Below, in pieces: positions 45,066 to 56,330 of a stretch of DNA of 64,000 nucleotides. The stretch is from Isoetes taiwanensis (Eukaryota; Streptophyta; Lycopodiopsida; Isoetales; Isoetaceae). Numbering within the stretch: position 1 is the stretch's first letter; every line of letters begins with the position of its first letter. Both the position numbers and the translations under genes were made by a program. The stretch covers positions 4,206,496 to 4,270,495 of the forward strand of contig JAJEKV010000077.1 of the NCBI GenBank assembly GCA_021234155.1, in the 5' to 3' direction. Under the pieces are notes generated by a model. That model ran no database searches. It was not told where the DNA came from and saw only the letters and a program-made list of their open reading frames with translations.

Positions 45066-46819
45066 ATAAATTTTCTTCAACCAGTCATGTTACCTGCACA
45101 TTGTTACTCTAGTTTTCCTTGTAAGTAACTCAAACATGTTGTTGATATATGTTTAGTCTGGTGTAGTTGACTATTAGAATACCATTGTATCATATGCGCT
45201 TTTATTAGCACGTTATATATCAAAATTATAATTTGGTCCATGGCTCTAAATTGTTCCTTGTTTATCCATAAATATGGCTCAAAGCTAAAACCGTGAATTC
45301 CTATACTAGATGAATACTTTTAGTATTTAGGATTTAGTGTTATTCCTATTCAAGATTTAGTGTTATTACTGCCGAGCTATGCCACCACAGTAAAATAGGG
45401 GAGTTCCTCGTTTGCCCACTTTTGCGAACATACATTCTTTCCCGGTAGCTTCGAATACCAAGCGGCATTTTTGGTGGTTAGACATATTGCTGTTTTCGAG
45501 CCCAAAGCCTACAAGGGCTCTTTGTAAAATGTAATTTTTTGTGACCACTAGATCATGCAATATCCCGCAGAATATTCCATGGCAGTCCTAGTGATCCGTC
45601 CCATGCAAATCAAGATGGGGTCAAACAGCCCCACGTTGACCCAATTTGCAAGGAGGCATTTAAAAACACAAATCCAGTGGTTATCATTCTCACATCAAAC
45701 GTACAACATAGCAAACATACTGAACTTCTCACATCAAACCTTTCTTGCTTCTATTCTTCAGAGGAATTGAACCTCTGTGTTTCACAAGAAAGAAGTCACA
45801 ACAAAAGAAATATATGCACAATAGAAAACAGAGCAACAACAACAGACCCTAAACAGACACTCGAAAAACAGAAGACTTAGTCCCTTCTCCATTGCTCAAC
45901 GACAAATCTGCCGGATTTAGCAAGGTCGAGCCCTAACAAGGTTTTCTTCTATGAAAACCTCATTTCTTACTCAAACATTGCAGAAGAAGCGGATAGAGCC
46001 CTGTGGCCGCCAATCTTGCTATGGTATGCCTTGTGGAGCGTGGCCTAAGCCTAACCGCCGTGCTTCCCAAATCGAAAACATGCAGCAGGAAAACCGCAAA
46101 CCTAGCGATGGCTATGGCCGAACATGCAACTAAAGTTATGGCTTCTGGCAGAGGCCTGGCCACCTCCAAAAGACCCATCGTCGCCTTCCTACAAGAATAC
46201 TGTGGCCGCGAAACCTCCATCCCTAAACCTTCTGGAACACAAAAAAAAAAAAAAAAAAAAGAATAATGCTTCTATTTGGAATCCACCATGTCAGCATCGG
46301 CAAGCTACGTATTTTCATACGAATACAGTCGAAAACCTTAGACAATCTTATGTAATAAATGTACGCTTTGTGATTTCGGCCACGTTACATTATTACATGA
46401 TTTAAAAAGACCATAATCTTAGAAAGTGCACCAAGGTTCTTTTTTACGCCATAATACAATCTTAGTAAGTGCACCAAAGTCCTTTTATGCCAATATAAGG
46501 GATGGTCAGAAATGCAAGAGATAAGGATGAATAAATCTTGGATGCTGTGAGGAAAGAAACTTGCCCACCAGAATTGCACATACTCGAACTTTATTATCAA
46601 AAAAAATGTAAATAGCAAAATCTGTCGCATAAGAACACCGTTTGGCGACACAATTATTCGAATAGAGGAAATGTGCATGGCCAAAAATGATTCTCAAATG
46701 TATGATAACACAAAGGGCAATATGCCCTTGAACTATCCTGAACGAACAGCTACTGAAAAGTATGTATATATGACAAGGGAAGTTACATTTGTACACACTT
46801 AAAAGTAGATGACAATGTC
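45066..46819. other. Spacer with a possible poly(A) retroposon
   Basis: A GC-richer block at about 45,880-46,241 ends in an uninterrupted A run (about 46,242-46,260), as a retroposed sequence would. I do not recognise its source. A ~45-bp imperfect repeat (ACAATCTTAGTAAGTGCACC-like) lies at 46,405-46,485. Confidence 0.35.
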
Positions 46820-48680
46820 CCAACTCTCATACATTGAAGAATCTGTGGCATATCTTTCATAATCTTACATAGCTTCACCAGCAAAAATTGGAATTCCTGG
46901 AACTCCTTTGAATAAGAATGGAGTACAAAAGAATTATGGCGCACAATGAAGTGTGGTGAACCTGTATAATTGCTAATTTATCGGGTAAACTGTGAAAGCA
47001 TTTGCATTTTGTATGCATGCTATATCGGCAGTCTGGTCAAATGACGCCAACAAAGGACCAAATCGAATGGACCCACTAATCTCACCCTTGTATTTAACAT
47101 TAAACAGCAACGAAAATGGCATATTATTTTCGTCAAGGGATGCATATTGTACATCACCACACTGACAATGTCTCCTCTAGAATATAGCCCTCTTGAACAG
47201 GTCCCATGTGTTGCTGTATTTGGCTCTGTTGTTGACCAGAGAACGATGGTGCTTCAGAATTGAAAAGATGTCTGTACAAAACCATGATAATGAAGTAACA
47301 AAGCTTTAGTTTGGAGATATCTCATTGTTTACATGAAAATTTCAAATTGATGTGGCTAATGGGGACAGCACATAGTAATGCATGAAACAACACGGTTACC
47401 ATAAGATATAGACCTTTAAGTGGGGACCATCAGCAATTCCAGTTCCAAAGTTTCTGCAGAAAATGGAAAAAAATGAAACAAATAATGGAAATAAGGTAGA
47501 AAAGATTAAAGATACATGTTAACATCCAGCATCCTTACATTTGTTATAGCCCTCAAGACTGATACAAATATGCATATGGTGTAAAATGGAACAAAAATTA
47601 TATTCTGTGTGCCGTAAATCAGCTGAAATATCCTTCAAACATGATGTAGGCATTCCTATAATGTAGAACTTAAGAAAAATAAACTAAATTACATGGCGAA
47701 CACTTTAACATGTGCAGTCAGGAAAATAAATTCAATAAACAGAAGCTAGTTATATGCAGTTCCTGGTGAAAAAATATCGCATCAAAGTGAAATATGACAA
47801 AACGCGTCTCTCTTTTGAGATGTACCTCTTGAAAAGTTCTCTAGAAGTAGAGCCATTTTCCCAAGGGAAAGGTAAAGAAGTTGGAGGAAGCTGTCCTTGC
47901 CTTGGAAATCCGTTACTCCCATATATTTGGGCCCTCGTTGTTCTAGGAAAGTCTGGATCAGATGCAGGTCATCAGGAACGATACACAATAATTAAGATGC
48001 ATATCTAGCATACAAAATTCAATGAAGAACAGAAATATTATCCTTCCCTAGATATTACAGTTCTTGTCTAGATCTAGAGAATTAACTCAAGAGGCCACCT
48101 CTATTGCGCATAGTATGTTGGCAAAAAATACTCTAGGCTGAAGGCAATGATATGACCATGACTACATCTGTTAGCTGCCTTTATGATTCGGGTGCTCATC
48201 TTATGAAAGAGATGGCCAAATTTAGTTGTTTAACTAGGCCTTTTAAACTTTCCCAGGAGATCATCATAAAATATAATTAAATTCCGTCTTCTTAACATGC
48301 AACCTGTATCACTTATATACTTATGGAAGCTGAATAACATAACGTAATGGTTTATGATATCCTGCCAGCTAGATTGCTAGGTCAACAAAAGAGAATGAAA
48401 TTAACTTCTAATCCATGACCCAATTTTTGTAAAACTTCAAACCATTAAGTTTCAGAAAAACTAGTTTGTTAAAGAAGCACAGATCTTGTTACTAATAAAC
48501 GGTTTCCCAAAGTATACCTCCCAATCCCTGTTTGCGATCCAATTTGTACCTCCATCAGAATTTTGCTGTTGTAGGATGTGCTTTGAAGCTCCTAGCAACA
48601 GGCACCTCGATCAGCTTGCCCAGCATTGATCTTTAGATTCTTTCCACGCGGTAACCTGGAGTGCTGATCAAAGCTGTACC
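46820..48680 (-). CDS. Possible spliced gene of unknown family
   Basis: Several minus-strand segments look like exons bounded by splice sites. About 48,674-48,519 (DQHSRLPRGKNLKINAGQAD; donor GTATAC) contains a stop in that frame. About 47,975-47,827 (QIYGSNGFPRQGQLPPTSLP, FPWENGS; donor GTACAT) is the best. About 47,452-47,413 reads NFGTGIADGPHLK, and about 47,270-47,163 reads HLFNSEAPSFSGQQQSQIQQ and ends in a stop. The Gln/Pro-rich text resembles a low-complexity tail of a nuclear protein, but I do not recognise the family. Phases do not join cleanly between the last two pieces, so it may be a pseudogene or my exon choice may be wrong. Confidence 0.25.
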
Positions 48681-48689
48681 ATACAGAAT

Positions 48690-49495
48690 AAAAATAAGAA
48701 AAATATGGAGAAGCATTTACTAGAAGTTTTGTATACCATGTTGAGTACCAGAAATATCATTGTAAAATTGCAAAAGATCATCATCAACACTTCATGTTCT
48801 ATTTGCATCTTATTAACCATACAGAAATTGGAAACCAGATGTTAAAGGCTTAAGATCGATTAGTAACTCCTTCACAGTGCCCTGCAGTCAACTCCTTGAA
48901 GACAATGATGCAATCAATTTAACACTTAACACTGTGCTGCCTATGGTAAGGGGCTGCAATCTTTCTGGAGGTTCCATAATAAACATTCTTGCAGATAGTA
49001 ATTTGATATTTCTGTTTCTAGGAACTAATAATACTTACCTTCATCCTATGTCATACTTCAGCAATTATTCCACCATGATTTTGAGTATTCATATGATATC
49101 TGCAAGCAAAATTGCTTGTCAACATGAGAATGAGAGCATTAAATGCAAAATCGACATGGTCAAGAGATTCAAACCTGAAGCTTCGGTACCAGTTTTACTT
49201 GACTCTTCTCTTCAGTATCTTATGCAATTTGTCCATGAAAGTAATATGTTGACATGGTAGACCCTTATATATTTTCTCAATTTCGAGCCTCGAGTCGCAT
49301 TTTCTAGCATGCATTCTATCTTTTCACAAGCCACTCCTCAAGAAAGCAGACTTTATTTCCACACGCTACACCGTTGAGAGATGTACAGCTGCACAGTGAC
49401 TATCTGTTGTTGCACACATGACCTTGCCATCACAAACATTTTTCATCAAAGCCACAACGCCACCAAGGTTTCAAATGTACTCCCATTTGCACCGT
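48690..49495. other. Spacer with an unrecognised plus-strand ORF
   Basis: An open frame of 127 codons (48,877-49,260) begins MPCSQLLEDNDAINLTLNTV. No domain, signal or splice pattern is recognised, and it is probably chance. Confidence 0.25.
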
Positions 49496-49501
49496 GGAAG
49501 T

Positions 49502-51502
49502 TTATGCACGGGATGGCATTGGACTAACATGCCTCATGAAATCAGATTTCAAACCTACATCTCTGTGAAGAACACATGCACTAAGAAAATCCATCCGTGC
49601 TAAAATTTCAGCTTGAAAGTGCATTCCATCCAACAGATCGCACATCTTGTCTAACCAGCCCCCAAGTCTGTGTAGGTCAATCAAGCAATTGTAATGTTCT
49701 ATCATGGGTATAGCATCAAAGTTGCTAAAACAAAACAATGATAGCCTTCCATAAACAATCCAGCATGATTGCATCCTGTTAGGAGAGGACGATGTGCTAT
49801 TGTCTGGCTTCAAGCCTAACTCTTTCATTTCTGGCAGAATTTTAATGGCTTCATTGCCATGACCATATTGCGCATGCGATGGAAGCGTTGATGTCCATGA
49901 GATCACCTCTTAACTTTTTATCAAATATTCTGTGCGCATCTGTCAACCTTCCACATTTTCCATGCATAATTATAAGAGCATTTCCTATCATAGAACCAAA
50001 ATCAGCTCTGCTGCTGATTATACAAGCATGTACAAAGTTTACCTGCAAATAGGGCAGAAAAGCCAGCACAAGAATGAAGCATTGAAACTCACTTAATCTC
50101 ATTTGGAATAGCAGATTCCCGTCAGATTGAAACAACTGTATTGCAGTACTATTTTGCCCATGTTTTGCATAGGCCACAATCATAGTATTCCAGAACAACT
50201 AGAATCTTCTCTTGCATTCTTTCCAAGACCTCATGAGCAGCTCTAAATACACATCTGATGTACATAATAATTAAAGAACCATTCACAGCCTTGTCTAGAG
50301 TATTAAATCTTCTAATAATTATATGAGAGTAGAACATTTTACCATCTGCAATGGCTTCGTCATTAGTGCATGTACTGATGAGAGTCAAGAAGGTGACTTC
50401 ACTTGGTTTAATGCCCTGATGGTATTGGCCTGTACCATCTTACCATCTGCTAATGCCATGCTATAATGCAAAGTTGCCAATGTCTTTCTCCTCACGTGAA
50501 AGATAAGCCCCGTGTGATATAAGTGTCCTGCAAAATTCAGATGGAGCTCAAGTTATAGTCATACGGAACTCCAATTATAGTCTTGATTGAGAACGTAAAT
50601 AGATTAAAACCTCCAAACATAGCTTATCACCAATAGGACAAAGCAAATATCCTCTAGCAGTAAGAAACTCTAGCCATCTTGCCCACAAAAAAAATTTGAC
50701 ATCTGCTAGCGATTTGACATATGCCAAACTGTGATACAGTTTTTTTTACTTTTTACCTGTTAACATCACTCCTATAGACTCATACTGGAAATGAAATGTC
50801 CTTGAGGTATCATATGGGATTGTTTGACTCAGCCATCCACATGTCTTTAGGCGCTGGCCAAACTTCATAACTACGCTATCTCAAATTTCAGTGACACGGA
50901 ATGTCTGCAATTATTAAATAAGTCTGGGATTATTAAATAAGTATCTGCAATTATCAAATGACACAGACTATCTGCGAGTATCCAAAGACTTACCACACGC
51001 TGTGCCAGTTTCAAATGCAGGTGATCAACCATGGTAAAACTCGCTTGTTGGGAGCTCTTGCATAAGTGGAGCCTCTATAAACAGGATCCATGTGGTCATC
51101 TTGCCCATGAGATTGCATCTGGCTCAAGTATTTCATTAAGTGCGCGCTCTAAGTATCCACAATTATCATACATTTTAATGAGAGCAGTTCTCAAAACATC
51201 TAAAGATGTTGCAAGATCAACCTGAATAATGCAAGCATGCATAAGTTTACCATTTGGTAAAGCTTCTGGGTTACAACAGAAATTTAAAATTGTAAGAAAG
51301 ACTATTTTATCAGGCTTCGTTCCTCTTTTCTTGTTTGCCAAAACTTATCCAGGGCACCCTTATCATTTTCAGCCCGAACGACTTTGCTTATTGCCACCGT
51401 AGAACTAACTAGATCCTCATAAAACCTGGGACTTTCTAACTTTTGCATACCTTGTTCGCTTCTGCCTTCGAAATACCATTGTATGAGCCTTCGAAATACC
51501 AT
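49502..51502 (-). pseudogene. Pentatricopeptide repeat (PPR) protein pseudogene
   Basis: Reading the minus strand from 51,502 gives consecutive PPR units across frameshifts: ALDKFWQ, KPDKIVFLTILNFCCNPEAL, PNGKLMHACIIQ, LIKMYDNCGYLERAL, PDAISW; then VTFLTLISTCTNDEAIADGK; then FWNTMIVAYAKHGQNSTAIQ, ALIIMHGKCGRLTDAHRIFD; then MISWTSTLP, HAQYGHGNEAIKILPEMKEL; and the E-type end HYNCLIDLHRLGGWLDKM, LLDGMHFQA, LSACVLHRDVG. This is the P-L-S arrangement of organelle RNA-editing or RNA-processing factors, which are targeted to plastids or mitochondria. At least five frameshifts or stops break it, and the C-terminal DYW part was not found. A 23-bp exact tandem duplication (GCCTTCGAAATACCATTGTA plus TGA) lies at its start, 51,464-51,509. 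Confidence 0.85.
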
Positions 51503-51509
51503 TGTATGA

Positions 51510-52270
51510 GGCTTCTGCTATGATGTTTTTAGGCACCTTTTTAAACAAAAACACTACTAACTTCTTAGCTAGAATGGGTCTAATCTCATAACGAGATTTA
51601 AAGGCAGAAAAGGAAGCAACTCTCCATGGCTAAAGTTATGGGCATGCTCATGACAAAGGTGACACTTTAGATAGGTTATAGATGAAAATGTTAAATGAAG
51701 CTAAACATATTACAAAGGTGCAACATTTTCTAAGTATGGTAACATGATATGTTCAAATAGGAAGATGTTCAAGGGTATGTGCATATATCGATTGTACGTT
51801 GGCTTAACGTTCTTTCAAGAAAATGCATCAAGGCACACACAGTCATGATACTTTTGAATGTCAAAGCCATCGATGGTCATTACTTGCAAAGCGATGTTAC
51901 CTGGAAGCTTGAGGGCATGATTTAAATCTCTGACGTTTTATAATTCAAATAATAAGAGGATTTGTTTCATATAGATGGAAGTGGAATGAATGACTAAGCC
52001 CATTACAAGTTGAGATGATTAAAATGTCAATTCTTGTAGAAAAGGACCAATGATTGAAAAGGTTGCTTAGGATGTTTGAGCTTTAAGTATGCAAAGAGAT
52101 AGGCTACGTGACAATAACCTCAAACAACATATACATAAGTGCCCTTATGAAAGAATAACATCATTTTATTTCTTGTGGTTGGAAAAGCCCCAGCCAATGG
52201 CGTATGTACATATGAATATGAAGAGAACTCTTATCAACATGGAAAGAATGTATGTACAACATATCTAATT
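51510..52270. other. Spacer, nothing recognised
   Basis: AT-rich sequence between the PPR relic and the MED26-like ORF. The 300 bases next to 52,270 may be the 3' untranslated region of that ORF. Confidence 0.4.
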
Positions 52271-52274
52271 TAAG

Positions 52275-52949
52275 TTAGAAGGTCTTAAGTGTAGAACTTA
52301 GCTTCATAGGGCCACGGCAAAGAGAAGGCATCCAATGCATATCCCTTGCGCATTGTTTTCTTATATTCTCCAACTTTCGTTTCTTCTGGACTTGGATCTT
52401 GCTAGTTGGAGGCTGCTTCTTACTAATTGGATCTTGAATTACCTGGATTCTGTGTTGGCTCTTTATGTCCTGCTCTTTCTTGTATGCCTCTTCCAATTTT
52501 CGTTTGACGGATAATATCTTTTCGTCTTCGAATTCTAACTTCGAATTCTGCTTCATCTGGACTTGGATCTTAGTTTTCTTCAGGGCTTGGATCTCAATAA
52601 CTGGATCTTGGATCTTTGGCATGTCTGGCTTCTGGATTTTCTTTCTGTCCTGCTCTTTTTTGTACCCCTCTTCCAGTTTTCGGTCTATGGATATCATCTT
52701 GTCGTGTTCTTTCGTTCTATACAAATCTGACAAACCTTTGGATTGTTGTTGGATGCCTAAAGCAGGGCATGGATCCTCAGTTGTTGAAGTGGCTGCTATC
52801 AAGTGCGCAATCAGAGACTCTTTATTCCGCCTCAACTCTTCAACGTCTGCTAATGCAATCACATAGTGAAAAAAAGTGCATGAATCAACGCCAGAGCTCT
52901 CAAAAAACAGCTTCCAATCCTTCATAGATCGTCCTTTCGCTATCGCCAT
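52275..52949 (-). CDS. MED26-like protein (TFIIS N-terminal type), 224 residues, duplicated motif
   Basis: An uninterrupted frame starts at the ATG at 52,949 and runs to a stop at 52,275. Residues 11-55 (DWKLFFESSG, then CTFFHYVIALADVEELRRNK, then ESLIAHL) match the first part of the plant Mediator subunit 26 N-terminus (W--FF---G-DI---I--AI--A--E--RR--I---L). Residues 149-171 (KRKLEEAYKKEQDIKSQH, then RIQVIQ) match the conserved C-terminal signature of plant MED26 proteins (KRKL-E-Y--AENAK-QR-IQVM). A second, partial copy of that signature (RKLEEGYKKEQDRKKIQ) lies exactly 60 residues earlier, and the DNA repeat (180-bp period) is also visible. MED26 links Mediator to RNA polymerase II elongation factors in the nucleus. 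The protein is shorter than the usual 300-500 residues and lacks most of the helical bundle, so it may be a truncated paralogue or an intronless retrocopy. Confidence 0.5.
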   Translation of the reverse strand: MAIAKGRSMKDWKLFFESSGVDSCTFFHYVIALADVEELRRNKESLIAHLIAATSTTEDPCPALGIQQQSKGLSDLYRTKEHDKMISIDRKLEEGYKKEQDRKKIQKPDMPKIQDPVIEIQALKKTKIQVQMKQNSKLEFEDEKILSVKRKLEEAYKKEQDIKSQHRIQVIQDPISKKQPPTSKIQVQKKRKLENIRKQCARDMHWMPSLCRGPMKLSSTLKTF

Positions 52950-53093
52950 CTCTATCTCTTCTCAGTAAATGCAAGAACAACTGACGTAAGTCTTCTACTT
53001 ATTCAAGCGGAACTAAATCTAACGGTTCTAGAATTTTAGATATTTCCGTGGGTTAAATCTGCACCGCCCGGCACAGCACAGTATCTCGATTCC

Positions 53094-53997
53094 GCCAGAA
53101 GCCCGCGTTATTCAAAAATTTAGCCAAATGTCTAAAATTAGCAAAGTATAAAGTGTTCTCGATGCAGAAGAAGAAAAAAAAAATCCAAACAATCCAAAGG
53201 TTTAACCTGCCCTTTTCCACGATTGTCGCCCATTCATGACTTAGGCATATGCCCTTGTCCACCCATGGGGAGGCCATGAACCTTTTGGCTAAATTGATAA
53301 ACTTTGCATTCTTTTAACCCCATAGAACATCTGGCAAGACCGACATGAAGCACTGTGAATGAACATAAAAATATTGAATATAATTTAACAATCATCACTT
53401 GCTTTCATGTCTTGTCACTTCAAATGGATTTGTTATAGTGGCGATTTCATCCAATCTACAAATGTTTGGCGGATATAGAGCCAATGCAAAGGATATAGAT
53501 CCAAGGCAAGGATATTCCTGAACCAATGCTCTCAGACCCTAACGTTAATCATGTCAATTTCATGCAGATATGATTGGAAATAAGAATAACAAATTTAGTC
53601 ATTAGCACACCTGTTCTACCTAATGCGGTTGCTTCATCACTTTCCAACATGCTCCCATGTCTCGTAGATGATATTTGAAATCTTCCAAAATTTGGAAAAG
53701 ATGCATTGCAATACGCTCATAGATTTCAAGATCTTCAAAAAGAAATGAAACATTACTATGTATGCGCCACTGCAATTTATTCTATGCTATACTTATTCTA
53801 GTAAGAAGGGTTTCCAAAGTGTCACAAAAGATGTCGTTTGCATTTCATTCTATACTTATCATAGTAAAAAAGGTTCTCAAAACGTCACCCAAAAAATGAC
53901 CTCTGCATCTTGGGAACATATTTATATCAAATTGCCTATTCCTTGTCTATCATAGTAAACTGAGTTGAATGCTAGTAGTAAGATTTCCGCAGTTTGG
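53094..53997 (+). repeat. Dispersed repeat family, copy 1 (C block then A block)
   Basis: Block C (53,094-53,187: CCAGAAGCCCGCGTTATTCA...GAAGAAGAAAAAAAAAATCC) is followed by block A (53,198-53,997), which begins AAAGGTTTAACCTGCCC and ends TTTGGTATTATC. Block A is nearly identical to 55,011-55,878. It carries the uninterrupted sequence TATACTTATCATAGTAAAA at 53,851-53,869, which is the empty insertion site for the Helitron in copy 3. Confidence 0.85.
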
Positions 53998-54701
53998 TAT
54001 TATCCCGGGGGGTTCACCTCTATATAAGGGGCATATGGCATGTGCGTGCATCAAGTCAGGAGAAACCCCTATGTATCTGAAGTTGACCCTCCATAGAAAC
54101 CCCTATGTATACACGGTCCCCATCTTTGTCAAGAATCATACCCGATTCCATACTTTTACACCCGTCTAAGCACTTCTTGCCCTACCCTTAACCTTATTTT
54201 TACGTCCATTATCCATTCATGTATCCTACCCTCTACCGTATATTTACATCCAGCAAGTGCAAATGTTACATCCAATCAAAATTTTGGGTTCTTCACGAGC
54301 CATTTTAGTTCAATGGCCACTCCAAAAAAAAAAAAAAAAACACCGGAATACATAGGGAAGTATATATTTTATATATTTTAATTAAATCGATTTTAGGATG
54401 ACATCATAACAAAATTGATTATTGATTATTGAATAATGACTTTAAATTAATTATTGTTACCGATTTTATTTTTAATTGGCGTCTTTTAAGGGCGTCATTA
54501 TGGTGAATTTTGCCATGCATTGCCGTGATAGCATAACCCGATCCGAGAGCTCTTCTTATTCCCTCCAACGCCATAACCGTCGATCCTCCTTCTCCGCTAA
54601 GCCATAACCCGATCCTCCTTCTCATGCCTATTCCTCTCCCTATTCCGACAATGGCGCGGATTAAGAGAACCCACCGCCAGAGGCTAGCATGAAGAATCTA
54701 T
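53998..54701. other. Sequence between repeat copies 1 and 2
   Basis: Begins where copy 1 loses homology (after TTTGGTATTATC). It contains a duplicated GAAACCCCTATGTAT (about 54,060-54,110) and an A run at 54,324-54,341. No gene recognised. Confidence 0.4.
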
Positions 54702-55007
54702 GTGGGCTCTGCTCCACCAAAAGGAAAAGCCCGCCGAGGCAGCGGAAGAGCCCAAGGGCAAGAAGTGAAAGTTGTGGCGAAATTTTTTGTGCATTCGAAG
54801 TGGTACACATGCAAGATCCACTTGGAGCTCATATCACTGAAAAAGTTCCAGCGATGGGTTGATCGGGTGACTCTTGCGGATGAATTTTTTTTGGAGATGA
54901 AAATCCGTGCGAGAACGAACGATCTCTATGTGCTTATTAGGATGCCACCTCCGAAAGCGGTTGGTAAAGCGACCTCCGTTATTCTCACCTCCGTTAAGTG
55001 TTCTTGA
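54702..55007 (+). CDS. Unrecognised ORF, 101 codons
   Basis: A basic N-terminus (MGSAPPKGKARRGSGRAQGQ) is followed by KWYTCKIHLELISLKKFQRW and an acidic-basic tail. It is open and ends three bases before the start of repeat copy 2. I do not recognise a family. It could be a fragment of a nuclear gene carried next to the repeat or a chance frame. Confidence 0.2.
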   Translation: MGSAPPKGKARRGSGRAQGQEVKVVAKFFVHSKWYTCKIHLELISLKKFQRWVDRVTLADEFFLEMKIRARTNDLYVLIRMPPPKAVGKATSVILTSVKCS

Positions 55008-55010
55008 GCA

Positions 55011-56330
55011 AAGGTTTAACCTGCCCTTTTCCATGATTGTGGCCCATTCATGACTTAGGCATCTAACATGCAAAATTATGCCTTGTCCACCCATGGGGAG
55101 GCCATGAACCTTTTGGCTAAATTGATAAGCTTTGCATTCTTTTAACCTCATAGAACATCAGGCAAGACCGACATGAAGCACTGTGAATGAACATAAAAAT
55201 ATTGAATATAATTTAACAATCATCACTTGCTTTCATGTCTTGTCACTTCAAATGGATTTGTTGTAGTGGCGATTTCATCCAATCTACAAATGTTTGGCAT
55301 AGAAAATGGATCAGTCCATCTACCTTCCACGTTCTGGCGGATATAGAGCCAATGCAAAGGATATAGATCCAAGGCAAGGATATTCCTGAACCAATGCTCT
55401 CGGACCCTAACGTTAATCATGTCAATTTCATGCGGATATGATTGGAAATAAGAATAACAAATTTAGTCATTAGCACACCTGTTTCTACCTAATGCGGTTT
55501 GCTTCATCACTTTCCAACATGCTCCCATGTCTCGTAGATGATATTTGAAATCTTCCAAAATTTGGAAAAAGATGCATTGCAATATGACTCATAGATTTCA
55601 AGATCTTCAAAAAGAAATGAAACATTACTATGTATGCCCATGCTTTGCAATTTATTCTATGCTATACTTATTCTAGTAAGAAGGTTTCCAAAGTGTCACA
55701 AAAGATGTCGTTTGCATTTCATTCTATACTTATCATAGTAAAAAGGTTCTCAAAATGTCACCCAAAAGATGGCCTCTGCATCTTGGGGAACACATTTATA
55801 TCAAATTGCCTATTCCTTGTCTATCATAGTAAACCGAGTTGAATGCTAGTAGTAAGATTTCCACGGTTTGGTATTATCATGTTCTATCTGTGTTTAGAAA
55901 GCAACACTCTTGACAACTTGGCAATAAAGTTGGAACTCCACTCCAAACCATGAAGTTGCATATCATTCGGAGGAAACAAATCAAGATCTAACTTTATTCT
56001 GCCAGAAGCCCGCGTTATCCAAAAATTTGGCCAAATGCCTAAAATTAGCGAAGTACAAATGTTCTTGACCACACAGAAGAAGAAAAGAAGAAAAAATCCA
56101 AACTTTCAAGATTTTACATCCAACATATGACCCAAATGTAGTCTAAAATTTAGCAAGTGTGAATGGGGTGTTCACCTCCGAATCAAAACTAATAAGATTA
56201 GGAGAGAGGCTTTGGAGCATCTTCAAAATAATTAAAATTTTCCAATATTGGGTCAAGCCACATCCATTGCTATTTTTTGTACACCCTTTTTGCTCATAGG
56301 CACATGTATTCGGTTTCTTTTCTCCCCAAT
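55011..56330 (+). repeat. Dispersed repeat family, copy 2 (blocks A, B, C, D)
   Basis: Block A (55,011-55,878) has two short stretches missing from copy 1 (around 55,068-55,082 and 55,297-55,337). Block B follows (AACAACACTCTTGACAACTT-like, ACCATGAAGTTGCATAT), then block C (about 56,000-56,105), then block D (ACCCAAATGTAGTCTAAAAT to CACATGTATTCGG). It also carries an empty Helitron target site at 55,725-55,743. It is the most complete copy. Confidence 0.85.

Noticed and set aside
53998-55010. An LTR retrotransposon with blocks A at 53.2 and 55.0 kb as its two LTRs
   Set aside because: The blocks do not begin with TG or end with CA, no primer-binding site or polypurine tract is next to them, and a third copy shows the family extends beyond block A.
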